Assembly (NCBI GenBank): GCA_004352715.1
Contig: SCFE01000001.1
Coordinates: 1,660,569 to 1,724,568 of the forward strand
Reading direction: 5' to 3'
Length of the DNA stretch: 64,000 nucleotides
From: Hofstenia miamia
Taxonomy: Eukaryota; Xenacoelomorpha; Acoela
This document shows positions 36,801 through 51,800 of the stretch, piece by piece. The notes beneath the pieces were generated by a model. That model was not told the origin of the DNA. It saw only the letters and a program-made list of their open reading frames with translations, and did no database searches. Positions within the stretch are counted from its first letter, which is position 1. Every line of letters starts with the position of its first letter. The position numbers and the translations under genes are program-made.

Positions 36801-39800
36801 GCGGGTATTGCAATAATTATTTGTTTAGTAAATTGTAAAAATAAGGTTGATTTATTACCACTACGCCTCGTTCTAATGATGCGTCAAAGGCATGGAGATT
36901 TCGATTAAACCGTTATAATGTCCTTATTTCTCCATTAATATTTCCGAATTCGTTCAAGTATCTGAGGAACAATTGGATTTTTTGAAGTTATCACTTGTAA
37001 GGAAACTGGCGTTATGATCGGAATTTATAATCAATTCAAATGCTTTGAGGTAATAAAAATTCATTAAAAATCAAAAGAACGCTTTTGATGAAATATTTTA
37101 CTATAATTTTTAAAGCAAATAAATTCTATACACACAGCTAATTTCTCTCTTTTGAATTTATAAATTTATTCTTTATACAAATCTTGTTATTCAATTTAAT
37201 TGGAACCATTGTTGTTTTGAATTTATCTTTCCTAGGGTTTCGTCATCTTCTGTTTAGCATCAGACAAAATCTCATTTGTATTGAAAAATATCAGAAGAAG
37301 GTTTCAGTGTGAATTGAATGGCGTTAGTATCATCAAGGTGTACCCCTTGGTATCATAGACTTTCTCTGCCAGCTGCTGTTATACATTGAGAACCCGTGAC
37401 TTATTTTCTAATAATTTTCAAATTCGAAAGATTATTAGTCTTCTTTCGAAATCAAAGATATTATATGCAGATCTCATTGTAATAATTTAAAACTTTTATA
37501 ATCTATTTGTCTAAAAATTTTTTGGTGAATTGGTAGCGGAAACAATTAGTACTTTATCGAAATTAAAATTGATTGGTATTTGAAGACTCTGTTGGTGTTA
37601 TTATCTGAACAGTAGAAGGAAGTAGTTTATAACATTAGTAAACTTGAATATCAATGTTTTTGAAAATTATTTCAATTCGCTAAAAGCACTTAAAATCCCT
37701 CGACAGTTCTGTCAGTCTATTTTTGCACACAATGCGTGAATTGTAGTTTCTTTTGTTTCAAGTAAATTTAATTTGATTTAAGGGTAGGGTATTGCAGTTT
37801 GTTTTAAGTAAAATTTATTTTAATTTTAACAATTGTATTTTGAAAGGTATATGTTTTCATTGAATATATTATCAATAAATAAAAACATTTTCAGCTCACA
37901 ATTTTTGGAATATTATAAGTGATTAAAGTAAAGGCGTTGTTATTGAACTGATCCGTTGTTTAGATAACGCGTTATTAGAAAACTGCCGTACAAATATAGA
38001 GGCCGTCCTGTAGCATAACGCATTTTTGTGTTGAAAAAATAAATTCCAATTAAGACATATAATATCAAAGCTGCTTCTGATATCAAAGTTATGGTTTTTA
38101 TAAGCAAAAAATGTGTTACGCTACAGGACATTTACGTGAAATGATCCATGGGCATTCATGTGTGGTTTGGGTGTTATAGGGCTCTTACAGATACATAATT
38201 AGTATAGAATGTGTATAATGTATGACTTAAATGAGTATTATTCAACGTTTTCTTTTTTAATCACCATTTGCTGAACTAAGATGTTTTTTGGTTGAATACA
38301 CCATAGTCAGCAGGAAGTTCAAAAAATTCATTTCAATTATAATTTTACTGTTGAATGCTTCATAACAAAGTTGCGACATATCTCGAACTTATTTTTCATT
38401 TCGAAATTGTGATATCTTGAGGTATCCGTTTATTTCGTATCTATTTTATAGAATGTCACCTACATCCAGGATCGTAGATAGGCACTTAGGAATTTTTTGA
38501 TAATCTATTTGATTTATATTTATATTGAAACTCTCGCGAAATTTGACATATTACTAATAATATCGAATTGATATCAAATAAATTTCAAACATGATATATA
38601 TTTTTTTTATATTCAATTTTAATACGAGTGAAAGGGTTATTCATCTTCACCCCTTCTATATTTTCGCAGCGCTCCGTCAGGTTTAGGAACGAGCTATTAG
38701 TGTAATGCTAAGATTTTAACAAGGGGGGGCTCTTACAGTGGTAAACATTCTAGCATTTAGGCACTGACAGGGCAGGCTAGTTACCGTAGCTTTTTAACAC
38801 TCAATGCTTCAGTAAGGAAAACAGGTGTTTTTAGTACTTTGTTTTTAGCCATCAATTTTTAAATATATTTAGCGTCGTGTTTAGTGGGATTCGTATTAAG
38901 TCTATGTGAGTACTCAAATGGAACTTTGTATGCTTGAAATTATATTAATACATAATGGTTGGCACCAGTCAAGTTTGAGTATATGAATTGTTTGACATAT
39001 AGTTGCTTATTTAGCAATTTTTACTGAGGTCGTATCTTTATAAGTCACTTTTCGCAGTCATCAAATTGAATTCATTTTCTATGCAATTACTTTTTTGAAA
39101 TTAGTATCAAAATATTGAGTTTAGCTGCTTGATCTTTAACTTAATTCACTCTTTGTAAATTGTGAAATAAATTCAGGCCTATTTGAAAGTACTGGTTGGC
39201 GCATGAACTCTTGTTTGCTTGAGAAACGAGATCACTATGGATATAATCACAACTGAATTCAGAAATTGACATGATCTAGGTCCTCGGGGTATTGCAAAGA
39301 TGTGTTTAAAAATTCGAGCAGAACTGTAAAAATACTGACCTTACTGACTACTACGCAACATTACACGGAAATCAACCCAAATGCAGTTAATGCTATAGAA
39401 TTTATAAATAATGAAGGAAAAATATATTTACCTTTGTATCTTATGTTCATATAAGACTAAGTTTGGGTTATTCCTTCCATTTTTGTATGAGGATTATTTT
39501 AGAGATACCTTATTAACCCTATATTGGTCTTGCAAGGATCATAAAAAATGGGCATAAATGGGAGGGGCTTTTCATTAGTTACTGAGGACCGGTCCATGTT
39601 AATCTCAAACCTAAACTTGGAACGATTTCATTACAACTGGGATTGCTGTACACATCAAAGTTTAGTCAGGAAGAACTATTCAGTTAAAACTCAAATGAAA
39701 CAGAAACTATCTGCCACAACATTTTGAATTAAACATTCAGTGCAAAATACAGCTATGAAAACCAAATGGATTAATTCCATTGCATGAAATTCATTATTAT

Positions 39801-42800
39801 ACTTTATGTGCAGCAATTAACTGGACTGGTACGAAAGTACGTATTTTCATGAATAATTTCAGTTTGAAGAATGAATAATGCACACATGTGAAAAAACTCT
39901 GGAAAATAGAATCAGGTGGATCCAGTTAGATCATTAATCTAATTTTTACAATTAATATTGGACATAATTCATGCGATAATTAGCATAGAACTGTTTCACA
40001 ATAGCCTTTCAAAAGCTATGTTAGTTGTTTAACAGAGGATATATATTACTAAGAATAAATTGACGTGAGGAACGTTATGAAGGCTATGATTGTACAACAA
40101 TGGCTGTAATTGCTTAAATATGTACTTGAAAATTTTGAACATTCCTGACACAGAAGAAAATCAGAATCCAACCATGATGTTTTTCAGTAAACTAAGACAT
40201 GTTTAGGAAATGTAGTAATAGACTGGGATTTGTGAAAATTACCTGTGCTCGGTTTTGGGCAAAATATGATTCCAATATTAACGCTGATGAGGAGACCTAT
40301 TTTACGATTCATTCTCCTTGCATCTATCACTGGTCACATTAATCAATGCCAACTGTCTAAAATTAACTGTCATAATCGTGGACAATGCATTTGCCAGTCT
40401 TCTGTTTTGTATACATCAAATTGTACAATGACATTGCGTTCCACTTAAGACAAAATAACCCTAACTAGAGTATTAAAAAAACATTCAACTTTTCCTCTTA
40501 ATGTTTTTATTTAGTGTTTTTTTCTTTAAATTGAACTTGAAACTTGACTTTATATTTTTTCGAATTTCTTTTCAAGATCGAATCTTTGACAAATCTGCTC
40601 TGCGTACGACTCCTAGCCCTAAACCATAACCCTAAACACAACACTAACTTTAAGCTAAATTGTACCCTAACCCTGATCTTATCCCAAACCTTAAACCTAA
40701 CATTACACTATGTTCTTCATTATGATAGAGTCGACTCAATGAAAACATATTCATTTTGAATTATGTAAACAAAGCAAAGTCTTTTAAGAAGTACCAACAG
40801 TTTAATTATAATGTATGTTGTTTTTTTATCAAAAATCGTACGTATTGAGTTTTGTGAAAATTGTGACATTGTGTAGTGGCCATATTTGTGTGATTAAAAT
40901 GTGAATGTAATTTCTGAGAACTGATGTTCATTTAATAAAATCAATTCCACAACAAAGAACAGTGGAGTTGTGCACTTAGATTATTTGCTGAAGCAATCTA
41001 TTCGCTTTCAATTGCATTCTTTTAGTAAGTGTTCAATAGGATGGTTATCATTCACTTGTCGACTCTAAATTTCGTAATTGATTGACAAGGGGCTGCGCCG
41101 ACGGCTAATTTTAGATTTTCGTCGCCAATTGTTTACTTTATTCTAATTTAATTATCAAACTTACATACAAACATTACTGCAAATATCATTTTCCAGCCTT
41201 GTGTATGTTTGCAGAAATATTGCTTTTGCGTCATCAAGGCCATTCCAGCGATTACAATTTATACCGACTGTAAATACAATTAATTCAATGTTTTATTCAT
41301 ATGCAAATGTTTAGTTGCTTAAATGTGCGTAAGCATAGTTCCTTTCTATTGACTCTTTATGTTTTGCGTTCAATCAACATATTGCGTTTAAATATTGCAC
41401 TTGTGATTATGGGGAGGTGGTGGGGGCATGGTCCTATTCTACGTCATTGATATATTAAACATTAACTAGCCTATATTTGCTTGTAATTATACACAATACA
41501 TATGACGCAATACAACTATGTAACACATAAATATGTACTATTATATATTATAATATAAAATTATAATTATCAGTGAAACAGCATTTCTTAGCCGCGTCAT
41601 AATTTTTTTCATATAATTTTGGAAATTATAAGTGAACGAAGAATATTTAATTCGTGATTTAAGGGGAAGATAGAAACGTAACATAATTGACTCAAACTTC
41701 AAAAGTGACATGTGCATTTATTTCTCACGCAGGTTTGTTGAATTTTCAAATAAAATCCAATACCTATAGTCAGTGAATTTATGTTTTTTGCATACTTGCT
41801 GCGGGCTTCTTTATACTATTCATTTATTTACTTTAAATATTAGAAAGTTTCTGTATGCTTGGGCGAATATTTTACATTGTTTATTTATTTCATTTATGAA
41901 TTCATATCTTGTTTTAGTTTTATACATCTCGTTTTATTCCTTAGCATACATGCGATGAACTAAAATAGAAACACTTATATAATGATGTGCATAGCAAAGT
42001 TGATTTTAGGTGACATATTAAAGTAAATGCACATTGGTGTAGTGGACGCCTTATATCAAAGCCTAAAGACCAAAACCCGACCATTTGAATCACATGTTCA
42101 AATTCAAAAGCAATAAATTATCATGTACAAAGTATTTTTTTAAAACGTTAATCATCACATTCAAAGACGATCATTGACAAAGCAGTAAACATTAGTTGAA
42201 CCGTACTTACTTCAGCCATTACATAACCGATTGCTTGCACGTCATCGGCAATATCTTCCGATGAAGATTTGCCGCTGTTGAAAGTCAAGCTTTTCAAGTT
42301 TAAGCATTTTGAATAAGTTTGAATCGTCAGTCCAAATACTCGTTTTCATTCAATTTATACATCTTATCAAGAACGCAATCATGATGAAATGTGAACAAAT
42401 TTTTTACTTATTTACTCCCTACTCATGAAAGTCATAATAATGCAAAGTTTTATTTTTTGGTGCATGTACACCAAACACACAGACCCAATTTGTGTTTTTT
42501 ACTAACTACTCTAAATCATTTTTGGTTATCATTATACGTAATTTTAGGCACAAATATAATGCAAATGTGATCTGTGATATCTGCACATAACATATTTCTG
42601 AAATGAAGGTTTTAAAATATATTTGTCTTGCTTGACTTTGTTTAGTTTTATGTCAATTTATTAAAAATTATGTCAGACGATTGATTTAAGATTAGTTGCT
42701 TGATAATAGAGTTGAAATATTGATGATGTTTATTTATTCGTGATGCAGGTCGCAATGCGAAATATATGTTCCACTATTTTTTTTAATTTTTTGTTCCTTC

Positions 42801-45800
42801 CAATACAACATTTATGTCGGCACTTATAATTGGTTTTGTATGTTTTACACTTGCAATGGCGTGTAATAGGCCAGTTTCTTAAGTTTTTGATATATATGGT
42901 TTCATGCTTTTATACAATTCTTAGTAAATATTTAAAATTGGAATGTATGATATAAGAGATATTCTAGAAATTTTAAATTAACCTTAAACAGCCTAGCGTC
43001 CGTTTTAAAGGACAAACCGTTTTTCCACATTTACAAAGAATTTTCTCCAAGCCAATTTCCAAATTTGAAAATCTTGGGGCATTGGTAGGTCTATTGGGGA
43101 ACACATTAATTCAATGTTGAAACTTTCAATTAAAGTTGAATAGATTAACAAGTTTTCTTAGAAATTTTCGAATTTTTGAAAAAGATTGAGTCCCCTGGAG
43201 GCAACAAAGAACTTTGACTGTTTCTTAATATGTGTAAAGATATTCGAAACCCATTGAGGCGTGCCGTGTCCAAAATCAGCGGTCGCGCAACGGCACGCCT
43301 TGATGCGACAACGCCAGTTTTCAGATTGAGCACACCATTAAGTTTTTGAGCTATAAGCATTTAAAATTTTTATAGGATCTTGAAAATTTTTTAAAAATCC
43401 CCATGCTGTTTAAGGTTAAGTATTAGTTGAAGATTTTTATTTTATGAACCATTTTTTCATATTTTTCATATTTTACTAATGCTCTGTGTATTTCTTTGTA
43501 TGCACTAGAGTTTTGCGGACTTGGGCCTTACTCTGGCGGGTTGATAAGCTATGAGTGCGCCTGATCAGACACGGGCTGCCCATTTATTAAATTTACCATA
43601 ATTCACGTAGATTTTCTTTTCGTATTGGACCTTGTTTAAACTTTCTGTACAAACGGTACAAGTTTCTTTACAGAATTTATTATAATGAGCAATGTGATAG
43701 GCTAAATTAGTAATATAGTGAATTCCTCCAGTAGATTTCTTATAATAATTGGTTCAGCAACAATTTTTTAACTGCTATGGCTAAGCTGTACGATTATGCT
43801 GGTGGATTTAGATTTATTCAGGCGGGTTGTGGGCTACATAAAACTGCTGCGGGTTCGACCGCCAAAAATTAGCCACCCCATATTGTTTAGTTATATAATT
43901 GGGTTTCAGTTAGATTTTCACTGTTCTTTGTCTAATTATATCTATTTATAAACTTTGTAAATATCAAAATAATTTTTTTCAGCGTTATTTCGTAATGTTC
44001 ACTTTCATTTTTATATTATGGTTTTTAAAATTTGCATTTTTTCTACAGTAACATCTTGTTTGGAAGTAATTGATTGCTTACTGCTTCATAGGTGAACTAT
44101 TAATGCGATCTCCAACTGAAACGAATCTCATTTGTAACGCGTAATCTCCTTTATTACCGTTAATTCTCTGCAATCTAGCTGAATGAGTTTGTAAGCAAAT
44201 TGTTATCACAGCGCACCTACTGGTTACAAATTATTTGCAACTATCTAAATATTTAATCTTCGATCTAACATCGCTTTCATAAAAATCCCACCACCCAGAC
44301 TACTTAATCCGTATTTATGAATGACCAAATGGTTTACTTTCAACCAATACCATCAGTCGTAATTTTACGTTGGATTTTGTTTATCATAATTTCATGAAAT
44401 GGTGTGATTTATTAATTCATAAACCAGCTTCACGACGTCTTTCATATCTCAATTATTAACAAATATTAACGCGTTATTTTCTACAATACTTTTCACATTA
44501 ACAACCTTTCATTACATTGAGAGTTTTACCCCACAAATTTTTTATACTAAACTTTGAAGTACGTTTTTGCAATATGATTGCAAATATGTTGGCTGAATTG
44601 ATTAAGTCCAAAATTCGGATCATAGAAAAATGCATTATCAACTGCTGTTCTAAAATTCGCATTCAACCATTTAAAAAGGTTTTGAAGAGGACAGATGCTA
44701 CCTCTCGAAAAAAACTTTTTCTTAGGCTCAGCATTCTAAAAAAATTATTCCTCATTCTCCTATATACTTTTTTCTTCACAGTTCAACTGATCAAAGCTGT
44801 TACAATAAGTTAGAAGGGTTCTTGTTTGTAAGAATGTTTATTTCATATATCTGGCCAATAATAATCAAATCATTATCCTGATTAAACTTTTGAAGAGTTG
44901 CTTTTTTGACCCATTGTGTTTATGATTTTCCAATCCGCGGTTCATTCCTAGCGCGAAGTATTATTCACATAATCATATAATCATGGAGTTCTGCTTTTAT
45001 AATAACAGAACTCCATGAGCTTATATATTTTGTAAAATGGACTAGTTTTCATATTTTGAATCACCCTATGTTCTTGTTTTCATTTTGACACCTCATCTTA
45101 ATTTACAAAATATGCCCTTGAAATGCTATTTTAGTAGTCACCAAAACTTTCCTTTATCAACATACATGTAATGTACCATATGACATCACAAATCACTACC
45201 ATATCGAAAAAAATCCACCTTTATGCTAGTGTATATTTTAGCCATGGAACAGAACTAATTATGTTATTTGTGATTGTCTTTGTATAACGTTAAGAAATTC
45301 CATTTTCTAGACTGAAAGTTCTTCGAAAATGTTCTACTCTTATCTCATCAAGAACAAACTATTAAATCGAAGATCTAAACGCGACGCATATACTTTTTTC
45401 TATTAAAATTTCTTAATTATCGTTGTTTCTCAATCTGTTTTCAGTATCTACTTATTTGCAAGACCTCTTTTGAAGTCCAAATTCCTTATCAACGCCCTCT
45501 ATGAACATCCTTGTTCTTAATTGATCATTCAAAAAATGTCCAATATTTTCTTTAATTTCGCGTGCTTTTATTCCTTATGCTCTTTTTTTGTATTTTGAGT
45601 CTTTAACTGCAATGTTCTTACGAAATTTTTCCATCTGATTGATATTGTACTGCAAAGCAAGCGATCAATTCTCTTTTTATCCTGATTTATGAATTACTAA
45701 TAGTGGACAAAATACATTTCGTGAGCAAAATCACTTTGTTGGCAAATAATTTCAGTTTCAAAAAATTATCTTAGGAATTCGATTCCAAATTAAAGCATCA

Positions 45801-48800
45801 ACAGACTATTCGCGACTTCTTTCCCGCTTCTTTTGAACTTCTATTAATAACCATTACCATTAGAATTACTGTCGTTTTGAGCGTGGTGAAAAGAAGCAGA
45901 TATTGTCTTTTTTAAACACTTATTGTTAACTTTCCAAAATTCAAACACAAATTGAAGATAGCAATGCCAGCATCATTCGTATATGTATAATTTAACAACT
46001 AAAATAATATCATTTTACAATGTGAATGATTTTCATTCAGTACTCAGTTCATACATGTGTTTCGATATGTTTTCAAAGAATTAAATTCTCACATGGCCTG
46101 CTTAATTATTTTTGGTAAGTCATAATGCCCNTATTATGCATAGAAGAGACTAGAAGACATGAAGACATCTTCAAACCAGAATCCGAGAACATCTCTACAG
46201 TCATCTTCGCTAAGAAATATATATATCTATATATATTATCAATATATAGTTTTTCCTTAATTTTTTAGATAATATATGTAGCAATTTTTCACCATGATTT
46301 TGTTACTCCCCTTTAATATAACACCTTCAACTGTTAATATTTGTTTCTATTATTCAATTCAATTATCGAAATGCATGAAGTTTTGCCAACAGACCCACTG
46401 TCTTCATTTCTCTAAAATTACTTCCGATTACTAACTGACATAATGGAAATGCAAAATGCAATATTCAAGAATGTTTTTGGTTATATGGTTCTTAATTATC
46501 CATAAATATTGAATACCCACAAGAGTGATTTATGTTTACTTCAGTCACGAGAAAACTTATCCAAATTATATTTTATTTTGCTTTGAATTTTACAACACTA
46601 AGTTGAATGTTTTCTTAGCTGTTTCATATCCTTTATCATTTATTTTCAGTAATAGAATGACGTAATATCCGTTATTTTTCATGATTTAACTGAATTGAAT
46701 TTATCAGTGTACCTGGTAATTATGCAATTTTATATCTTTAAAAGGAAATGATGACCTTCTATATCGAAGCTCTTATTGTCATTGATTTAAGTAGATAGGG
46801 GGTCGGAATTACCATGATTTGTCATTTTTATCCATTTTGTGTTTTATGTGATTTTAGGGTTTGAAGCATGCAGAAGAATCTAAATGTGGGGTCAAATCTT
46901 TTGAACCTATGCCTTAGCACATAATTAATGGCTTCTAAATATTATGTTCCTCGAAAATCCCATAGTAACGCTCTTAGCGAGACAGACAAGGATCTCAAAC
47001 ACACCCTCTGAATGGTCGAAAGGCGTTCAAATTTTCACGTTTTATACTTAACCTCAGTGACTATTTTAAATAGCGAATTCTGCACATTTTTACCCAAAAT
47101 TTTAAAATTCAGAGATTACTTCAGTTAATTTTTAAAGTTGTTTTCCTTGATTGTGTAACTTCAAATTTGTATCTTCCTCAAATTTGGCCTGATAGCTTAT
47201 TAGATGTTTTTTTACTATTCTTCTGAAAATACTACAAATTTACTTTTGCATATTTAATTAGGTCTTAAAAATTGCTTAATTGTTTAAAATGGCTAATATT
47301 TTTATTAAATTATAATATAATAAAAAAATCAAAGGCTATAATTGATAGAATACTTTTTAATTTTCATCTGTGAAAATTTGATAAATTTAGCTCAAGTTTG
47401 TGGTATGTGGCGGCCAGTTTGAATTCTCATTTGCATAATTTATGCAAAAAGATTGTATAATCGAAATGTCTAATCCCTAGGCATAACTTATGTCGCATAA
47501 ATTATTCAGTAGAATTTCAACCCCTAATTCCTTCTATCTACTTTAAAATGAATAATCATATAATTATAAAAAATCGTATATAAATTCTCACCTCAGTTTC
47601 AGTTAGTTGTCTATAAGCTTTTTTCGTACAATTGATTCTTGAATTATTTTGTAATGCAGTTTATAAAACTGGAGTAATGTGTGCATGATAAGTGCACACC
47701 TAGGAATTGTGAAGTCTGTAATTTATACATTTCGTCTGCGTTTTCCTAAATTAATTGAGGAAAACTTTCATTATCCCTATTTGATTAATAGTTGGACGAT
47801 GGAGTTTAAATGATTATTTTCCGGTGAATTTAACGAGGTAGAATGCAAAAATTATTTAGAATATAAAAGAAAGCTTAATAGATTAAATTGGTTGAAAACG
47901 TATGTATTTCAGCAGAGCGAATGCAGAATGTGTTGATTTAAATTAGAACGAATCATGCCAATTGCATTATTCAATATCCAATGATGAACAATGCAGGGAA
48001 ATTAGATTTAAAATTGACTGTTAAAAACATTACACTACTATCTTATGCCATTGATTTTTATGAACGTCCAACTAATATTCATTGCTAAATTTAGACACTT
48101 CTATTTTATCTTTTCAAACGTATGTATGGATTATCGTAAAGTCACATTTCTGTGAAACCACAGACTTGTTTTTGCGTTAATTGGCTGTCTTAAATATAGA
48201 ATACGAACTGAGGCTCTTAAAATTGCTGCATTAAACCATCTTCACTGCTTTATCATTTTTTAATTCAATCAATAGATTCGCTGATGGTGTATTTAACCTT
48301 TAGCAATGGCTATTATTGATTAACTAGTAAAAACCGAATATCTCTTAATAGCTATTTCCCAAATAGTTTTCCTCTATTCACCTATTAACAAATATTTCAC
48401 ATCCTTTAGTCTAACTCTTAAGTATGCACCATTACTATATATATTTATGCAGACTGCTACATAAATATATTTCCCTCAGTAACTTATATTATATTGTGAG
48501 TACAAATATTTGGTTGAGATCACAGCAGGTTTATCGTTTTAATTTTACATTGTAAATATTTCATTCGAATTCAAATATTTATGAGGGCAAGCTCATTTCA
48601 TGAAAATTTTATTAATTCCACAATCTGAAAACACCACAAGATAGAGAAGTCCTTCCTCTTTTATTTACGCTTTAAAATACGCTGCTGATCCTGAATTTAC
48701 GTATTGTGTGTCAATACCCACATTTCTTAATGGAATCATCTTTATTTCTTGCATCCGACTGGTTTATGGGCATCACTGAATTAAAATATGCTTTAATTTT

Positions 48801-51800
48801 ATAGATGAAACAATTCAAAAATTGAGTAAGATCATGAATTCCGTAGCACCTTTAACGTAGTGATTTGTTCCGCTTCCTGATGACGTTTACTTTTCTCTCC
48901 AACGAAACTATCATTATTATACGCGATTAAAAATCGGAACATTGGATTTTAAGCAACTACATGATGAAAATTCGATTTCATTAAATTGTGAAATTTAAAC
49001 TTTTAACCTTAGACTGCTTAGGAATTTTTAAACATTTTATAATTTACTTAAACACATTTAAACGCTCATAACTTGCAATCTAGTATGATTTAGAATGGTC
49101 ACCTCTTTCTTTTTCATCCCCTCGCCGACTTCTGACTTTTCGAGCGGCGCGTCTGAACGGGACTTGGGTAGTCTATTTCCAGGAAACAAAATAGTTGAGG
49201 CATGATTAGAGTTTTCGAAAAATATTTTTGTATCAATTAGATATGTATATTTAAATTTCATTCAAAAGGGCTTAATTTTTTTATAGATTTGTAATTAAGA
49301 AATATAACGTTTTGTTTAAAAAATAACTAGTAAAAAATTTGTAAAAAATCATTGTTGTTGTTATTCAAATATAGATTTAAAATTTGCTCACACATAATCT
49401 ATTAAACTGGTTTAAAAATTATGTGGAGATATCTTTTATATTGAACACATATTTGGGATGTTTGCTTTCGTTATTTCTAGATTATATGTGTTTAATTTAA
49501 TTAGATGTGAGCACTTTGTTCTGCGACACATTTGTTTTTGGCTGAGAAAGCCATACTTTATTCAACGCAAATAACTTGATTATTTTTGGAATTTCACATT
49601 GAAATCTCTTTATCTCGTAGGTATATATCGAGTTAATGTGCGTAATGTTTGTTTATCAGTATAAGGTGCAGGATCAAGCAATTTTAAAACATGAATTTCG
49701 ATGCAATATAAATCAACCTCGAAATTAAGCTCTTTTTGAGTTATGGTTTTTCCAAAAATTATTGTGTTCCTATCCCAAGGAACGTCCTCCTTCCAAATTC
49801 TGCGATGACATGTGGATTCATTCTGTAATCTGCTTCTTGATTTATTCCATATAAATAATACAGTGCTATGATGGCCGATGAAATGCTTTTGAAATTTTCA
49901 ATTCACAAATGAATCGCCGCATGCGGGTTATTTTATCTTATCAAGGTGTAAAAAACCGATCAAGGAATTAGAGTGTGGTTAAAATCTAATACGTAGAAAA
50001 TATAATTTTTTGGAATAAATATCCCTCCTCTTCAGTGGCAACACTCCGTTCTGGTCGTTTTTCAATTTTATATTGATTGCAAACGATTTATGCTTATGGT
50101 GTAGGATTATTACGATGCGCTTGTATATAACGTAGGTGTTAATATTGTTGAATAAAGTCAGGAATTTCCGTTTTTGTTAACATATGATCAAATCCATGAC
50201 GAACAAACATAAGTTTTGTTTTTGTTGAATCGTCTTAACGTTTGTCATTAAATTTAGAATGCGTACCACAACTTAGCACGTTTTTAGTATTTTCAAGATG
50301 TAGTTGTAAAAATTTCTACAAATTTCGCAGTCAAATTGGGCAATTAGCCCAATATTGCTATTCGCAACCAGTTTGACGACCTATTAATCAATGCGTTTTA
50401 GTCTATGGCCTTGTAACCTTTTTCTCGGAAATCTTCTGCGCTTCTGTTTACAAAAAATGAAGTCATTGATGGTCGTCAGCATATAACTGCTGACGTTCCA
50501 TTAAAAATATCAAAAAACCGTTTATAATTAATGATACACATTTAACACTTTGATGCACTGAGTTTTTTTATTTTATTAGCATGTTAAAAGCGATGGACTG
50601 TTAAACCTAATTCATAGTTTCTTCTCATAAACGAGTTTAAATGACAAAGTAAATGTTTTCGTTGTCGCAGTATAACTTTACTAAATTACTTTTTTTTATT
50701 AATATCTTAACCTTAAACTGTCTATTCTTTTTTCCACATTTCTAAACAATTTTCTCCAGGCCTATTATGAAGTTTGGAAATCCTAAATTATGTGCACATC
50801 CATTGATGAGCTCTTAAGTCCATGGGAGTAACAACCCATTGAGGTAGCGGTACCACATTATATCTTTATTATAATTTTTTTAAAAACCATTAAACGTTTA
50901 AAATTTAAAATAAAAGGACGCTAAATTCACACATTTTTCAAGTTGTTTTATATTTTCATAACTTATATTTTTGTACAAAGATTATATGCTAATTTCATTT
51001 GAGATGTTTCTGCATGTGCTATTAATCACATATAGACATTTAAGAACAACAAGAAAAAATTCCGATTCAAAGCCGTAATTTTTAAGTACCACGGAATTCA
51101 AAATTTTATTTTGTATTAAAGAGTCTAAATGAAAAAATATTTTTGCAAGTCCCCACAAAACTCGAATACAGAAGATGAGCTTATTGAACGTTTTTCGTAT
51201 TGAGTTAATTTAGCATTTTGTAATTTATTTTTCGTTTATCAATTGCTTTTGCATTTATATTGAGTTGTCACTCCGTACATAGTTATTTTGTTGTTAATTT
51301 GTTTAAATCAACGCTTTGTTAACACTTCTTTTTGTCGATTTAACATGTCAATCTGTTATTAGTTCTTGTTTTCATACTTTCCCTTCCGTGAATGTCAAAT
51401 CATTTATGCAGAACTTAAAATTTTTAGTTATTAGCTGAAGATATTTTTACAACTTTATTAATTTTCTAACGCGCTTTTAGCCCAGAACCAGGTCTAAGCT
51501 TTAACTCGAATGCATGTATTGAATTTGTTTGTTGCACAAAGATTCTTGCTCTAGATAAAGTATTTGCAAACTGATAATATACATACTACACATACTTAGA
51601 ATTACCACCCAATATATTTGTTTTTTACATTCAATCTACTCATTGAGTAAGGACCTATAATACAAGCCTTTAGTATTTTTGGTTCACAACCTTTTCTATG
51701 CACATGAAATGATTAAAATCTGCAAAAAATTTTCATATTCTCTATATGATTTTGATGTAACTAACTTGGAGCATTTTCATAGCCTTCAAGGTTTTTGATT

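Noticed and set aside
40612-40700. CCCTAA-like units suggesting an interstitial telomere (also GGGTTAGGG near 32493)
   Set aside because: Only a few degenerate, non-tandem units; too short to call telomeric.
44517-44813. 98-codon Lys/Leu/Ile-rich frame
   Set aside because: It lacks a proper ATG start, splice signals and similarity to any family; typical of AT-rich chance frames.
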